Shown: positions 53,754 to 63,533, numbered from the stretch's first letter. The stretch: DNA of 64,000 bases from Calothrix sp. NIES-2098 (GCA_002368175.1 AP018172.1:7815001-7879000), one strand, 5' to 3'. Made by a program: numbers and translations. Notes: generated by a model not told the origin, from the sequence alone.

Positions 53754-53924
53754 TTACGAAACAGAGAAGGCGACGAAAATCAAGCCACCAACCAAAACTG
53801 TACCGGCGATTCCTAGAAAAATATAGGTTCGCTGTTGCCCTGCATTGGGAGGTTCTGCCGCATAGACCTTAGGTTCGCGAGCAAAATTATTCAGACGACC
53901 GCCTTCTTCAGTTGTATAGGGCAT
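53754..53924 (-). CDS. psb34: Photosystem II assembly protein Psb34
   Basis: This 56-residue protein is too short for common gene-length cut-offs but is clear. It begins MPYTTEEGGRLNNFAREPKV, has EPPNAGQQRTYIFLG, and ends in one membrane helix. This is the ssl1498/Psb34 light-harvesting-like protein, found on a PSII intermediate before HLIP and Psb27-type factors leave. An AAGGAA ribosome site precedes the ATG by 8 bp. Stop is TAA at 53754-53756. No neighbour is linked to PSII. Confidence 0.95.
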   Translation of the reverse strand: MPYTTEEGGRLNNFAREPKVYAAEPPNAGQQRTYIFLGIAGTVLVGGLIFVAFSVS

Positions 53925-54012
53925 GAACTAAATTCCTTGTTCTTATCTTTTGTTTAATTGTTGCATAAACTTCATATTATGTTTTCACGAAAAGTAAAAA
54001 ATCTTTACATTG

Positions 54013-54070
54013 GTATAGAGTCAAGAGTCCATTGTCTAAACTTTTTTGACCAATGACCCATGACCAATAA
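54013..54070. repeat. Heptamer-type repeat
   Basis: Units such as gagtcaagagtcc and ccaatgacccatgaccaata lie between psb34 and thiO-thiG. Confidence 0.65.
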
Positions 54071-56044
54071 CTATTTAGTAATGGTGCCTGTGAGTGGTGA
54101 ACTAGCGCTGGCGTAGTCTTTAATAGGCATTCTGCCAGCTATGTATGCCAAACGACCGGCGACTGTGGCTAAATTCATGGCGCGTGCCATTGCGGGTGGA
54201 TTTTTAGCCAAAGCGATCGCACTATTAATTAATAAGGCATCTGCACCTAATTCCATCGCCTGGGCTGCTTCTGATGGCGCACCAATACCAGCATCTACTA
54301 CCACAGGTATACCAGCGTTTTCAATGATTATCTGGATGTTAGCGGTTGTCTTCAATCCTTGTCCCGAACCGATAGGCGATGCTAAAGGCATGACTGTAGC
54401 ACAACCGACTTCTTCTAAGCGCTTGGCTAACATCGGGTCAGCGTTGATGTAGGGTAATACAGCAAAGCCTTCTTTTACCAATTGTTCTGCGGCTTGCAGC
54501 GTCCCAATCGGGTCTGGGAGTAAATATTTCGGATCTGGGATGACTTCTAGCTTGACGAAATTATTATCTTCCTGTCCCAAAAGTTTTGCCATTTCTCGCC
54601 CTAAACGCGCTACCCGAATCGCTTCTTCTGCGGTTTGACAGCCTGCGGTATTAGGTAACATCCAAATTTTCTGCCAATCGAGTGCTTCGGCTAAACCTTC
54701 ATGTCCCGCAGCTTTGGTTTGTACCCGCCGCACTGCTACGGTAACGATTTGACAATCACTTGCGACAATACTTTGCTGCATTTCTTCAATGCTGCGATAC
54801 TTTCCAGTACCAGTCATTAAGCGAGATTGGAAGGTTTTGCCAGCGATAGTCAGTGGTGAGTCTTGGGTGCTGAGTTGTGAGTTATCTAAAGCAACAAGAG
54901 AATGATGCCCATTAGAGAAATTCGCAGAGTGAGTGAGCATGGAGGTAGATGTTTTGGGGAGGAAGCGCGAATAGTGGAAATGAGAAAGTAAAGGGTCTGA
55001 TTTGTGTTCGGAAATCAAATCGGCAATTAAGGCGGCGGTTATCGGTGCTAGCAGAATACCATTGCGATAATGACCAACAGCCAAAGTTAGATTTTTACAG
55101 GGGCTAGTACCCAGAATTGGTAATTCATCTGGGGTAGCTGGGCGAAATCCCCACCAAAATTCCTCTATGGGATAATCCTGTAATTGTGGATAGAGGCGGA
55201 TAGCTTTTTGTAGTAGGCTTTGAATACCTGCGGGGGTGTTGTGAGGAGTAAAACCAACATCTTCGCTAGTCGCGCCAATGATAATCGAGCGATTTCTTCT
55301 CGGAACAATGTAAGTCTCTTGCCCATACAAAACTCGTGTCAGGGGCAATTCTGGTAGAGATTCTGGCACTCGCACCCGCAGCATTTGTCCTTTGCGCGGA
55401 CGCACGGGTAAGGGTAATAATTCATTTGACCAAGCACCAGTGGCTAAAACATAACGATCGGCGTGAATTACGCCTATACTGGTTTGCACGCCCAGCACTT
55501 TGCCCTGTTGCTGCAAAAATCCTTCAACGCTGACGCCATCTTTGAGTTCTACACCAAGGGACTCAGCCGCCGTCCACAGAACACGTGCTAAGGCGCGATT
55601 ATCTACTTGTGCGTCTTCGGGATACCACCAGCCCCCAACTACTTCGGCTGATAAACCTGGCTGATATTGCTCAATGGCTGTTTTATCTAACCAGTAAGCT
55701 GGTGATTCACGGGCGGATGGTAACAAAGCAGCATTTTTTTGGTCTTGCTGCTCGTAAACAGGTGCTAAGATGCCACAAGGCCAGTAATGTGTGGGTAAAC
55801 CAGCGAGTTCTTCAAGTTTGCGCGTCCAGTCTGGATATAAAGCACGCGATCGCCAACACAAAGCATACATTGCTTCGTTTGTCAATTTTTCCGCATCTGG
55901 TGCTAACATCCCAGCCGCCGCATGGCTAGCAGCGGCGTTAAAATCACGGCAAAGCACGGTGACATTTGCCCCGCGCAGTTTCAGTTCTACAGCGATCGCC
56001 AAGCCAATAACGCCGCCGCCAATAATTAAAATGTCACTAGTCAT
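54071..56044 (-). CDS. thiO/thiG: Bifunctional glycine oxidase ThiO / thiazole synthase ThiG
   Basis: This 657-residue fusion joins two thiamine-pathway enzymes. Residues 1-360 are ThiO, an FAD oxidase that turns glycine into iminoglycine, with the dinucleotide motif DILIIGGGVIGLAIAVEL at the start. Residues about 400-657 are ThiG, a TIM barrel that builds the thiazole ring; LTIAGKTFQSRLMTGTGKY, FVKLEVIPDPKYLLPD with the Schiff-base Lys, and VPVVVDAGIGAPSEAAQAME mark it. The same fusion is known in cyanobacteria and channels the unstable imine. A linker of about 35 residues joins them. Confidence 0.96.
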   Translation of the reverse strand: MTSDILIIGGGVIGLAIAVELKLRGANVTVLCRDFNAAASHAAAGMLAPDAEKLTNEAMYALCWRSRALYPDWTRKLEELAGLPTHYWPCGILAPVYEQQDQKNAALLPSARESPAYWLDKTAIEQYQPGLSAEVVGGWWYPEDAQVDNRALARVLWTAAESLGVELKDGVSVEGFLQQQGKVLGVQTSIGVIHADRYVLATGAWSNELLPLPVRPRKGQMLRVRVPESLPELPLTRVLYGQETYIVPRRNRSIIIGATSEDVGFTPHNTPAGIQSLLQKAIRLYPQLQDYPIEEFWWGFRPATPDELPILGTSPCKNLTLAVGHYRNGILLAPITAALIADLISEHKSDPLLSHFHYSRFLPKTSTSMLTHSANFSNGHHSLVALDNSQLSTQDSPLTIAGKTFQSRLMTGTGKYRSIEEMQQSIVASDCQIVTVAVRRVQTKAAGHEGLAEALDWQKIWMLPNTAGCQTAEEAIRVARLGREMAKLLGQEDNNFVKLEVIPDPKYLLPDPIGTLQAAEQLVKEGFAVLPYINADPMLAKRLEEVGCATVMPLASPIGSGQGLKTTANIQIIIENAGIPVVVDAGIGAPSEAAQAMELGADALLINSAIALAKNPPAMARAMNLATVAGRLAYIAGRMPIKDYASASSPLTGTITK

Positions 56045-56152
56045 TAGTCATTAGTCATACATTATTAGCCATTTATCATTAGTACATAACTAACAACTCA
56101 TAACTAATAACTCATCACTCATAACTTATAACTTATAACTCGCAACCAATGA
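56045..56152. repeat. Heptamer/octamer repeat (ataactaa type)
   Basis: Units such as cattagtcattagtcat, then aacaactcataactaataac and aacttataacttataactc run between thiO-thiG and the next gene. Confidence 0.8.
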
Positions 56153-56162
56153 CGAGCAACCT

Positions 56163-56528
56163 CTACCATAAGGCACGAATCGGTTGCGAGTTTTGATTGC
56201 TATCACTCGATTGGGTATCTGTAGATTGAGCCTCTGTAGATTGAGTATCTGTAGCGCTTGTGTCTGAAGAGTTTTCTGTATCTGATGTTGAGTCGTTAGT
56301 CGAGGTATTATTTTGAGCAACGCTGCTCCCACTTTCAGTTGTCGAAGCGTTATTTCTGCCCGCAGCTGTACTATTAACATTAATATTAGCTGGGAGAACT
56401 TTTGAGGTTCTACCACCAGGAGGAACGCTAGCACTCTGTACGCCCATTGGAAAGTTGATGCCTAGCAATGTACCCAACAATATTGCCAAGCCTCCAGCCA
56501 TCAGAATTAACGGTGTCCATCTACCCAT
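56163..56528 (-). CDS. Small membrane-anchored Ser/Thr/Asn-rich protein
   Basis: This 121-residue protein has one N-terminal membrane helix (PLILMAGGLAILLGTLLGI) and a low-complexity tail rich in Ser, Thr, Asn and Asp with repeats such as DTQSTEAQSTDTQSSDSNQ. The frame and its preceding ribosome-like AAGGAG argue for a real gene, but no homologue is recognised. A second open frame at 56126-56434 overlaps it and is rejected. Confidence 0.6.
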   Translation of the reverse strand: MGRWTPLILMAGGLAILLGTLLGINFPMGVQSASVPPGGRTSKVLPANINVNSTAAGRNNASTTESGSSVAQNNTSTNDSTSDTENSSDTSATDTQSTEAQSTDTQSSDSNQNSQPIRALW

Positions 56529-56986
56529 GTTGTTTTGCTCCTTTTTAACCTTTAGTTGTTTACTTTATGCGAGAAATTGCCAAAATCTGTCAAATCTTGG
56601 TTTTCTGACGATCGATTTTCATAAAACACCAGTCAGTACGTCAGGCTAAACGCAGGTCTGTTGTAGGAGAATGGGGAGGAAGCGAACGCTGCGTTTAATT
56701 ACGCGATTCGCTGCTGATACTTCGCCTTCTACCTTAACTGTACAGTTACCAGATCGCCAACCCGGCGATAGTTTATTACATTAACACCGCCATTGTAGAG
56801 GTCAATACTATTTTGCAGCAAAGTTCTTCTTTAGTTAGCTTCACAATGGACAGTATTTTGTCTGAGTCTTTGGGTAACGCAACCGACTTTGGCGATCGCA
56901 TCCACTCATTGGTTTAAATTAGCAAACTGGCTTTTTGTTGTATATTGGCACATTGCCTTGAAAGTTGTCTCGCAAGTTCCAGTCTT
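56529..56986. other. 458-bp divergent spacer upstream of cimA
   Basis: It includes a stretch (about 56750-56918) open in one plus-strand frame for about 55 codons but lacking a start codon at its beginning. This may be a gene remnant or chance. A HIP1 site (gcgatcgcat) is at about 56892. The cimA promoter should lie here. Confidence 0.4.
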
Positions 56987-58663
56987 ATGACCCCAAATTC
57001 CTCACCTCAACTTTGGCTCTATGACACAACGCTACGGGATGGTACTCAACGTGAAGGACTATCGGTGTCCATAGAAGATAAGCTACGCATTGCTAGAAGA
57101 CTCGATCGATTAGGAATTCCCTTCATTGAAGGTGGTTGGCCTGGTGCCAATCCCAAGGATGTACAATTTTTCTGGCAATTACAGGAAGATCCACTGAAAC
57201 ACTCCGAAATTGTGGCTTTTTGCTCCACACGTCGCCCTAACACCACTGCGTCATCAGAATCGATGCTGCAAGCCATTCTCGCGGCGGGTACGCGTTGGGT
57301 GACAGTTTTTGGTAAGTCTTGGGATTTACACGTCACAACAGGTCTAAAAACAACTTTAGAAGAAAATTTGGCGATGATCCGCGATACGATTGAGTACCTT
57401 TTTGCTCAAGGGCGGCGGGTAATCTATGATGCCGAACATTGGTTTGATGGCTACAAGCACAACCCTGATTATGCTTTACAGACATTAGATGCGGCGATCG
57501 CAGCTGGTGCAGAATGGCTAGTTCTGTGTGATACCAATGGCGGGACTTTACCCCATGAAGTGAGCCAAATTGTCCAGGCAGTCAATAGTCATTTATCAAC
57601 AGTCATTTGTCAAGAAATAAGGACAATCCCTCAAATTGGCATTCACACTCATAATGACTCCGAGCTAGCAGTTGCTAATGCTTTAGCTGCTGTTATGGCT
57701 GGGGCAAAGATGGTACAAGGTACAATCAATGGCTACGGGGAACGTTGTGGTAATGCTAACCTCTGTTCGTTAATTCCCAATTTACAATTGAAGTTGGGTT
57801 ATAGCTGTATCGGTGAAGACGAGCTAGCGCAACTTACAGAAGCTAGCCGTTTTGTGAGCGAAGTAGTCAACCTAGCTCCGGACGAACACGCGCCTTTTGT
57901 TGGTAGGTCAGCATTTGCTCACAAAGGTGGTATTCATGTCTCCGCAGTCGAACGCAATCCCTTAACTTACGAACACATTCAGCCAGAACAAGTGGGAAAT
58001 CGTCGCCGCATCGTGATTTCCGAACAATCTGGTTTGAGTAATGTGTTAGCAAAAGCCCGGACTTTTGGGATTGAATTAGATCAAAATCAACCAGAAGCAC
58101 GGCAAATTCTCCAGCGGATGAAAGAATTAGAAAGAGAAGGATATCAATTTGAAGCCGCCGAAGCAAGTTTCGCCCTGTTGATGTACGAAGCTTTGGGGAA
58201 TCGCCAGCAGTTCTTTGAAGTTAAAGGTTTTCAAGTCCACTGCGATTTAATTGAAGGCAAAGAAGCAAGCAGCGCTTTAGCGACAATTAAAGTAGCTGTT
58301 AATGGTCAGAATATTTTAGAAGCTGCGGAGGGTAATGGCCCTGTGGCTGCTTTGGATGCTGCTTTACGCAAGGCTCTGTTAAACTTCTACCCCCAAATTG
58401 CAGAGTTTGAGTTAACAGATTATAAAGTCCGGATTCTTAACGGACACACAGGTACAGCAGCAAAAACGCGGGCACTTGTAGAATCGGGTAACGGCCATCA
58501 ACGCTGGACTACCGTAGGTGTTTCAACAAATATTTTGGAAGCTTCCTATCAAGCTGTTGTAGAAGGTTTGGAGTATGGTTTGTTGCTGTACTCCCAAAAA
58601 GAACCTGTATTTCTCTCTACCCGCAAGTCGAAAGCTGAGAACACGACTATTTCTGAATCTTAA
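56987..58663 (+). CDS. cimA: Citramalate synthase
   Basis: CimA condenses pyruvate and acetyl-CoA to (R)-citramalate, the first step of the threonine-independent isoleucine route. The 558-residue product has LYDTTLRDGTQREGLSVS, the HMG-lyase-type metal site DTNGGTLPH and IGIHTHNDSELAVANALAA, the NGYGERCGNANLCSLIPNL loop and the C-terminal LeuA-type regulatory domain (DYKVRILNGHTGTAAKTRAL). The ATG at 56987 is chosen over a TTG at 56945. Possible isopropylmalate-family homologues are set apart by the NGYGERCGN loop. Confidence 0.94.
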   Translation: MTPNSSPQLWLYDTTLRDGTQREGLSVSIEDKLRIARRLDRLGIPFIEGGWPGANPKDVQFFWQLQEDPLKHSEIVAFCSTRRPNTTASSESMLQAILAAGTRWVTVFGKSWDLHVTTGLKTTLEENLAMIRDTIEYLFAQGRRVIYDAEHWFDGYKHNPDYALQTLDAAIAAGAEWLVLCDTNGGTLPHEVSQIVQAVNSHLSTVICQEIRTIPQIGIHTHNDSELAVANALAAVMAGAKMVQGTINGYGERCGNANLCSLIPNLQLKLGYSCIGEDELAQLTEASRFVSEVVNLAPDEHAPFVGRSAFAHKGGIHVSAVERNPLTYEHIQPEQVGNRRRIVISEQSGLSNVLAKARTFGIELDQNQPEARQILQRMKELEREGYQFEAAEASFALLMYEALGNRQQFFEVKGFQVHCDLIEGKEASSALATIKVAVNGQNILEAAEGNGPVAALDAALRKALLNFYPQIAEFELTDYKVRILNGHTGTAAKTRALVESGNGHQRWTTVGVSTNILEASYQAVVEGLEYGLLLYSQKEPVFLSTRKSKAENTTISES

Positions 58664-58801
58664 ATTTATATTTTCTCAACAGGTGTTAACTGCCCAGAAA
58701 TATTTTAATTAATCGCAGCTAATTGCCAATCTCAAACCTTACTTATTTTTCTTCCCACACCAAAAATACGATTGGCAATCTGGGCAAACACCAACAAGTT
58801 G

Positions 58802-59035
58802 TTACGAGAAACTTTCCCAAGCTTGAGCTACCAACTTACTCAGCCAGCGTCGTTGCTGCTTATCGAGCATAGAATCGTCGGCTAACACCTGGGCAGTTAA
58901 CTCTTCTAAGGATTGACCCTGCGCCCGCACAATTTTAATCACTCCAGCGATCGCAGATGCAACCAGTTCTTCATCTACAGGTCTGTGTTGCAGGGCAACA
59001 ATGTCTTGGGGGCTGTCTGGGATGGGATAATTCAT
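58802..59035 (-). CDS. Small conserved protein of unknown function
   Basis: This 77-residue, mainly helical protein (VASAIAGVIKIVRAQGQSLE, then ELTAQVLADD and RRWLSKLVAQAWESF) is of a kind widespread in cyanobacteria. No domain is recognised. It lies between cimA and the cruA-like gene, oppositely oriented to both. Confidence 0.75.
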   Translation of the reverse strand: MNYPIPDSPQDIVALQHRPVDEELVASAIAGVIKIVRAQGQSLEELTAQVLADDSMLDKQQRRWLSKLVAQAWESFS

Positions 59036-59196
59036 GGCGTGGGTTTACAGAAATTCAGAATGAACAATATGTTTGACAAATTATTAAAATTTCTTCACCA
59101 AATCTTTATGCAACTGATAGGGCGGAGTTTAGCGTATTTCATGCCTACTTGAAATCTGTCTTAGTGAGTAGATTTAGCGGAGATGTCAGAAAAAAA

Positions 59197-61317
59197 ATGA
59201 AAGAGCTACTTTATTTAGAAATTCCGACTCCAGATACAGTTGCGGTATGCGGTTGGCTGCAAGCAGATTTTCAACCGGGGACTTGTGAAAAAATAATCAC
59301 TCCTGACGGATTGCGCCTCAGAGTAACTGCTGAAACTACAAATGTTGGGGTCGCTATTCCCGAAAATTTACCTAGAGAACTTTCCATATTTGTATGGTCG
59401 GTGCAGCGAACTACCTATCTAAAAGTGTTTCGTTGGGCAGACAAACCCTTTCCCCAAGAAGCACAAATTTTACAACGCTTGATTGCTGACATCAGAAGCC
59501 GCTTTCCGCATAACTATCCTGAACCTCCAGCAATTGACTTATCTCAACAATCGATATTTGCAGCCTTAGCGCCCTATTACCCCCTGACAGTCAAATATTT
59601 TCAGAAAATGCCCAATGGGGAATACGATTTGAAACGTGCCTATTGGTGGGAGCAACGATGGCGTGAGGGTGTAAGGAATCCACAACAGCCCCGTCAGGTG
59701 GTGTTCTCAAATAGCAGGGGAGCCAGGGAGCCAGGGAGCAGGGGAGATTCTGCCTCATCGCCTACCTATGACATTATCTACATTGGCGGCGCTTTAGGGG
59801 CTATCCATGCAGCAGTAATGGCTAAATTAGGATATAAAGTCCTACTGGTAGAACGAATGCCTTTTGGGCGGATGAACCGCGAATGGAATATTTCTCGCGA
59901 TGAACTTCAAAGCTTAGTTAATTTAGGTTTGGTAACTAATAGCGAGCTAGAAACTGTCATTGCACGCGAGTATAAAGACGGATTTAATAAGTTTTTTGAT
60001 GGTAATAATCCACCTAAATTGCGATCGCCTGTTTTGCACACCCCGACAGTATTAAATATCGCCCTCGACTCAGATAAATGGCTGCAAATGTGCGGTCAAA
60101 AGCTGCGCGCCGCAGGTGGTGAAATTTGGGATGAGACAGAGTTTCTGCGTGCAGATATTGACAAATCTCAAGTTGTAATTACAGTCAAGCATTTACCCAC
60201 TCAAGAAGAGAAGCAAGTCAGCGGAAGGCTGCTAGTAGATGCGATGGGTACAGCCTCTCCTATTGCTTGGCAATTAAATGGTGGTCGGGCTTTTGATAGT
60301 GTTTGTCCGACAGTTGGGGCGGTAATTGACAAGGGATTTGAGCCGCAAGTTTGGGATTCCCAATATGGCGATGTTCTCTACAGTCACGGGGATATTTCTC
60401 GTGGGAGACAATTAATTTGGGAATTGTTTCCGGGTATTGGCGAAGAACTCACAATTTATTTGTTTCATTACCACGAAGTCAATCCGCAAAATCCTGGTTC
60501 TCTGTTAGAGATGTATGAGGACTTTTTCGCGATTTTGCCTGAGTATCGACGGTGCGACGTAGACAAGCTGGTATGGAAGAAACCTACCTTTGGATATATA
60601 CCAGGGCATTTTAGTGTTGGCAGTCGCGATCGCACAGTTGCTTTTGATAGATTAATTGCGATTGGTGACGCCGCATCTCTCCAGTCTCCGCTGGTATTTA
60701 CTGGCTTTGGTTCCCTAGTACGCAATTTAGAACGGCTGACAAAACTTTTGGATATTGCCCTTAAACATAACTTGCTGAGTTTCCGTCACTTAAATAAAAT
60801 TCGCGCCTATCAAAGTAACGTTTCTGTGACTTGGCTATTTTCTAAAGGTATGATGGTGCCCACAGGTAAATTCTTACCGCCCCAAAGAATCAACTCCATG
60901 CTAAATACCTTCTTTGGGCTGTTGGCAGATGAACCTCCAGAAGTAGCAGACAATTTCATTAAGGATCGATGCGATTGGTTAACCTTTAACCGCCTAGCAA
61001 TCAAAGCAGCACGCAAAAACCCAGCGCTGCTATTGTGGATTTGGGAACTGGCTGGCCCTAGAGATTTATTCAGATGGCTGGGAAATTATTTTAACTTTGG
61101 TCGTCATGCCTTCGTCAGTGCCGTGCTGAGTGGCTGGTTTCCCCGCTTTCTACAGCAAATAGCACCTTGGGTAGAACCTCGCCACCCATCACTGTGGTTA
61201 CAGCTATTAGCTATTAACTACGCTATCAGCACAGGTAAACCGCGATCGCCCAGTCAAGTAGCAAAAATCAATCAAGCAGACACTATTCAAAAATCGGAAG
61301 CGAGAATTTTAAATTAG
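59197..61317 (+). CDS. cruA: CruA-type lycopene cyclase
   Basis: This protein of about 706 residues has an N-terminal region of about 180 residues and an FAD-binding cyclase part from residue 206 of the longer frame (YDIIYIGGALGAIHAAVMAK, then RMPFGRMNREWNISRDELQ), as in CruA/CruP lycopene cyclases, which form the beta rings of carotenoids. MNREWNISR and FNKFFDGNNPPKL favour CruA over CruP. The linker (NSRGAREPGSRGDSASSP) is coded by a short G-rich repeat. The ATG at 59197 fits homologues; the frame begins at a TTG at 59149. Confidence 0.78.
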   Translation: MKELLYLEIPTPDTVAVCGWLQADFQPGTCEKIITPDGLRLRVTAETTNVGVAIPENLPRELSIFVWSVQRTTYLKVFRWADKPFPQEAQILQRLIADIRSRFPHNYPEPPAIDLSQQSIFAALAPYYPLTVKYFQKMPNGEYDLKRAYWWEQRWREGVRNPQQPRQVVFSNSRGAREPGSRGDSASSPTYDIIYIGGALGAIHAAVMAKLGYKVLLVERMPFGRMNREWNISRDELQSLVNLGLVTNSELETVIAREYKDGFNKFFDGNNPPKLRSPVLHTPTVLNIALDSDKWLQMCGQKLRAAGGEIWDETEFLRADIDKSQVVITVKHLPTQEEKQVSGRLLVDAMGTASPIAWQLNGGRAFDSVCPTVGAVIDKGFEPQVWDSQYGDVLYSHGDISRGRQLIWELFPGIGEELTIYLFHYHEVNPQNPGSLLEMYEDFFAILPEYRRCDVDKLVWKKPTFGYIPGHFSVGSRDRTVAFDRLIAIGDAASLQSPLVFTGFGSLVRNLERLTKLLDIALKHNLLSFRHLNKIRAYQSNVSVTWLFSKGMMVPTGKFLPPQRINSMLNTFFGLLADEPPEVADNFIKDRCDWLTFNRLAIKAARKNPALLLWIWELAGPRDLFRWLGNYFNFGRHAFVSAVLSGWFPRFLQQIAPWVEPRHPSLWLQLLAINYAISTGKPRSPSQVAKINQADTIQKSEARILN
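59714..59746. repeat. G-rich short repeat within the cruA-like gene
   Basis: agcaggggagccagggag and ccagggagcagggg are copies of the 7-8-bp repeat seen in spacers elsewhere. Here it is in frame and codes for a Gly/Arg/Ser linker between the N-terminal region and the FAD domain. Confidence 0.8.
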
Positions 61318-61374
61318 TCATTAGTCATTAGTCATTTGTCATTAGACTCTTGACTTTTGACTCTTGACTCTTGA
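61318..61374. repeat. Heptamer repeat (cattagt/gactctt type)
   Basis: Units such as cattagtcattagtcattt and gactcttgacttttgactct separate the cruA-like gene from the convergent coiled-coil gene. Confidence 0.8.
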
Positions 61375-62982
61375 CTACTGATTTTTCTTATGAAAATTTG
61401 GTAACTCAACAGATGCCAAAGACTTGCGCCCCTTGGGTGGACGTTTGGGATAAACCACGGGGGAGGGTGAATTATCGTCTGTAGTAGAGCTACCCAATGA
61501 GTCTTGGCCTGCATCCGGCAAAGGCAAGTCTACCTGATTCAATTGTGAAATTTCCGCCCAATAGTCTTCATCTTCTCCGGTATCGCTTGTTTGAGCGATC
61601 GGTGCAGTGGGCGATACTGGTGAGTTTTTAGCTGATGAAGAGGCGTTATTGACTACCCAACTGATAGGGTTACTATCTTTGGTAGAATTCTGTTCTTTCA
61701 CAGTTTCTGCTTGCTCATCATCCGTAACTGTAGTTGCCATTGTTTCCCAAACTGATACATCATCAGCTGGATTGCTGTCTACATCTGTTTCAATAGTTTC
61801 AATAGTAGAAAATGAAGATGTATGTGCAGGCTGCGCAGCAAAAAACATTTGGATCAGGCTATCAATTTGCTCATCAATGTTCGATGAACCCGAAGGCGAA
61901 ACTATTTCTGGCTGAGTAGAAAAATCGTCAATAATCTTAGATGCTTCCAAAAGCGGAATTGTTTCTGGTGAAGTTTCTGGTTGTGCTGGTATGGGCTGTT
62001 CTTCTCGGTTTGACCAATCCCAAGGGGAAGATGGAGGGTTAAAAGGTTCACTCTTGTGATGTGGAGGTGTGGCGGAAGATTCTTTCCAGGAAGTATCTAA
62101 ATTATCAGTTAAAGATTCTGGTTCTGCTGACCAAGGCTTAATTGGCTGTGCATTAGGAAACAAAGACCGAGCTTTTTTCGCAAATCTTGATTGTTTAGTA
62201 TTTTTCTCGCGGGTATGGCTTGCAGTATCTTCTAGAGAATCATCACCAGGAACTGGTGTCTCCAAACATTTTTCCAGAGCCGCTTTAAATTGTAGGGTCT
62301 GGCGTTGTTGACGCATTAGCCTAGTACGTAACTCTCGACAGGAATTTTCTGACTGTAATAGCTGCTGAGATTGTTCGCTATAGTTAGTTTGCAGCAGCGA
62401 ACATTCACGTTCTAGTTGGGCAAGGCGTTGCTGGCTAATTTGTAACTGTGCTTTATAAGTTTCTATGAAGATTTCTTGACGCTGAACGTTTTGTACGGCA
62501 GTTTCTAATTGTTGGAATAGAGATTTTATTTGTTCTTGCGCTGCGGCTAGTTCCTGAGTTTGTTGATTCAGCATTGACTCAGTAACGCTATGGCGTCTTT
62601 TTTGCCACTGCATAGCCTTTTCTGAGTCAACTAATTCACCTTTGAGTTTTTCTACCTGCTCGTACAAACCATCGTTAGCAGAACGCAATTCTTCATTCAA
62701 TGTCAGCAGTTTCTGAAATTCAGAATCGATCGTGGTTTGTTTTTGGATGTCAGGTTCAGCAACCCAGTCTTGCTTGGCTGCATCTACAGGGATAGAAGAA
62801 ATTTGAGCTTCGTACTGTTCGTCTTTTGCTGGCTGAAGAAGTGGTAATTTTGAAATTGCCATATTTTCAGTAGGCACAACAGCATAAAACGGACAACTCG
62901 CCGACTCGATTTGTGGCGAATTAGCAGAATTTAAGGATTCACTAAAAGCCCCATTATTTGAGGGTTCAGCTTCATTCATCAC
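61375..62982 (-). CDS. Coiled-coil protein of unknown function
   Basis: This 535-residue protein has a long coiled coil from about residue 85 to 245 (LLTLNEELRSANDGLYEQVE, QQTQELAAAQEQIKSLFQQL) with heptad-like spacing. The second half is acidic and Ser/Thr/Pro-rich, probably disordered (EEQPIPAQPETSPETIPLLE), and ends in a basic tail (YPKRPPKGRKSL). No catalytic motif or membrane helix is seen. It could be a filament or cell-division-type scaffold, but this is not shown. Confidence 0.75.
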   Translation of the reverse strand: MMNEAEPSNNGAFSESLNSANSPQIESASCPFYAVVPTENMAISKLPLLQPAKDEQYEAQISSIPVDAAKQDWVAEPDIQKQTTIDSEFQKLLTLNEELRSANDGLYEQVEKLKGELVDSEKAMQWQKRRHSVTESMLNQQTQELAAAQEQIKSLFQQLETAVQNVQRQEIFIETYKAQLQISQQRLAQLERECSLLQTNYSEQSQQLLQSENSCRELRTRLMRQQRQTLQFKAALEKCLETPVPGDDSLEDTASHTREKNTKQSRFAKKARSLFPNAQPIKPWSAEPESLTDNLDTSWKESSATPPHHKSEPFNPPSSPWDWSNREEQPIPAQPETSPETIPLLEASKIIDDFSTQPEIVSPSGSSNIDEQIDSLIQMFFAAQPAHTSSFSTIETIETDVDSNPADDVSVWETMATTVTDDEQAETVKEQNSTKDSNPISWVVNNASSSAKNSPVSPTAPIAQTSDTGEDEDYWAEISQLNQVDLPLPDAGQDSLGSSTTDDNSPSPVVYPKRPPKGRKSLASVELPNFHKKNQ

Positions 62983-63533
62983 TCTTGACCCACCTGCTTA
63001 AAATTGTTCAGCAGTGCTGGCGTTAGCATTGCTTATCGATTGTGTCCGAATTGGGGTTGACGCAAGTAGCTGGGGGAAACCGGAGAAGTCCCTGGCTGTA
63101 GCCGTGGGGAGAGTTACTCTAGAAGCCAAGTGTAGCCCTCCTCCAGCATGAGTAATTAATCATTGATTTCAGTGTTCCCCATTTTGCATCCATAACTGAT
63201 GACGTTATAACATTACAAAGTTATTTCCCGCCAACTTAAGAATGACAGGAAAATTTTTTCAGATGCTAATTACAGATGCGATCTTGCAAGATCTTAATCA
63301 ACAGTTATTTAGTAATAACTTGTTGGCACGAATTCATCACTAGGGAAGCGTTAGCACTGTATCTAATTTAGCAAACAGCCTGCCATCAGATGCAATTAAT
63401 CTAAGAAATGTGGCATTGGTCAAGAGTCGAGAGTCCAGAGTCAAGGGTCAAAAGTTGTTTCTTTTTCCCCCTGCTTCCTGCCCCCTGCCTATTCTCCTGC
63501 CCCCTGCCTATTCTCCTGCCCCCTCATCCTTAT
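62983..63533. other. 551-bp spacer with a structured-looking segment and repeats
   Basis: GCTGGGGGA (63069-63077) can pair with TCCCTGGC (63089-63096) allowing wobbles and a bulge, and TGGGGAG (63105-63111) with CTCCTCCA (63138-63145). Heptamer repeats occupy 63417-63530. No protein gene or known RNA family was recognised. Confidence 0.4.
63417..63530. repeat. Heptamer and C-rich repeat block
   Basis: caagagtcgagagtccagag is followed by ttccccctgcttcctgcccc and then three repeats of tattctcctgccccctgcc-like units, just beyond the stop of the last gene. Confidence 0.85.

Noticed and set aside
56126..56434. 102-codon minus-strand frame
   Set aside because: It overlaps the membrane-anchored Ser/Thr-rich frame, which has a signal-like start and a better upstream site.
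63054..63160. Cobalamin riboswitch
   Set aside because: A gggaaaccgg-like piece is present, but the B12-box and the remaining conserved core are absent.
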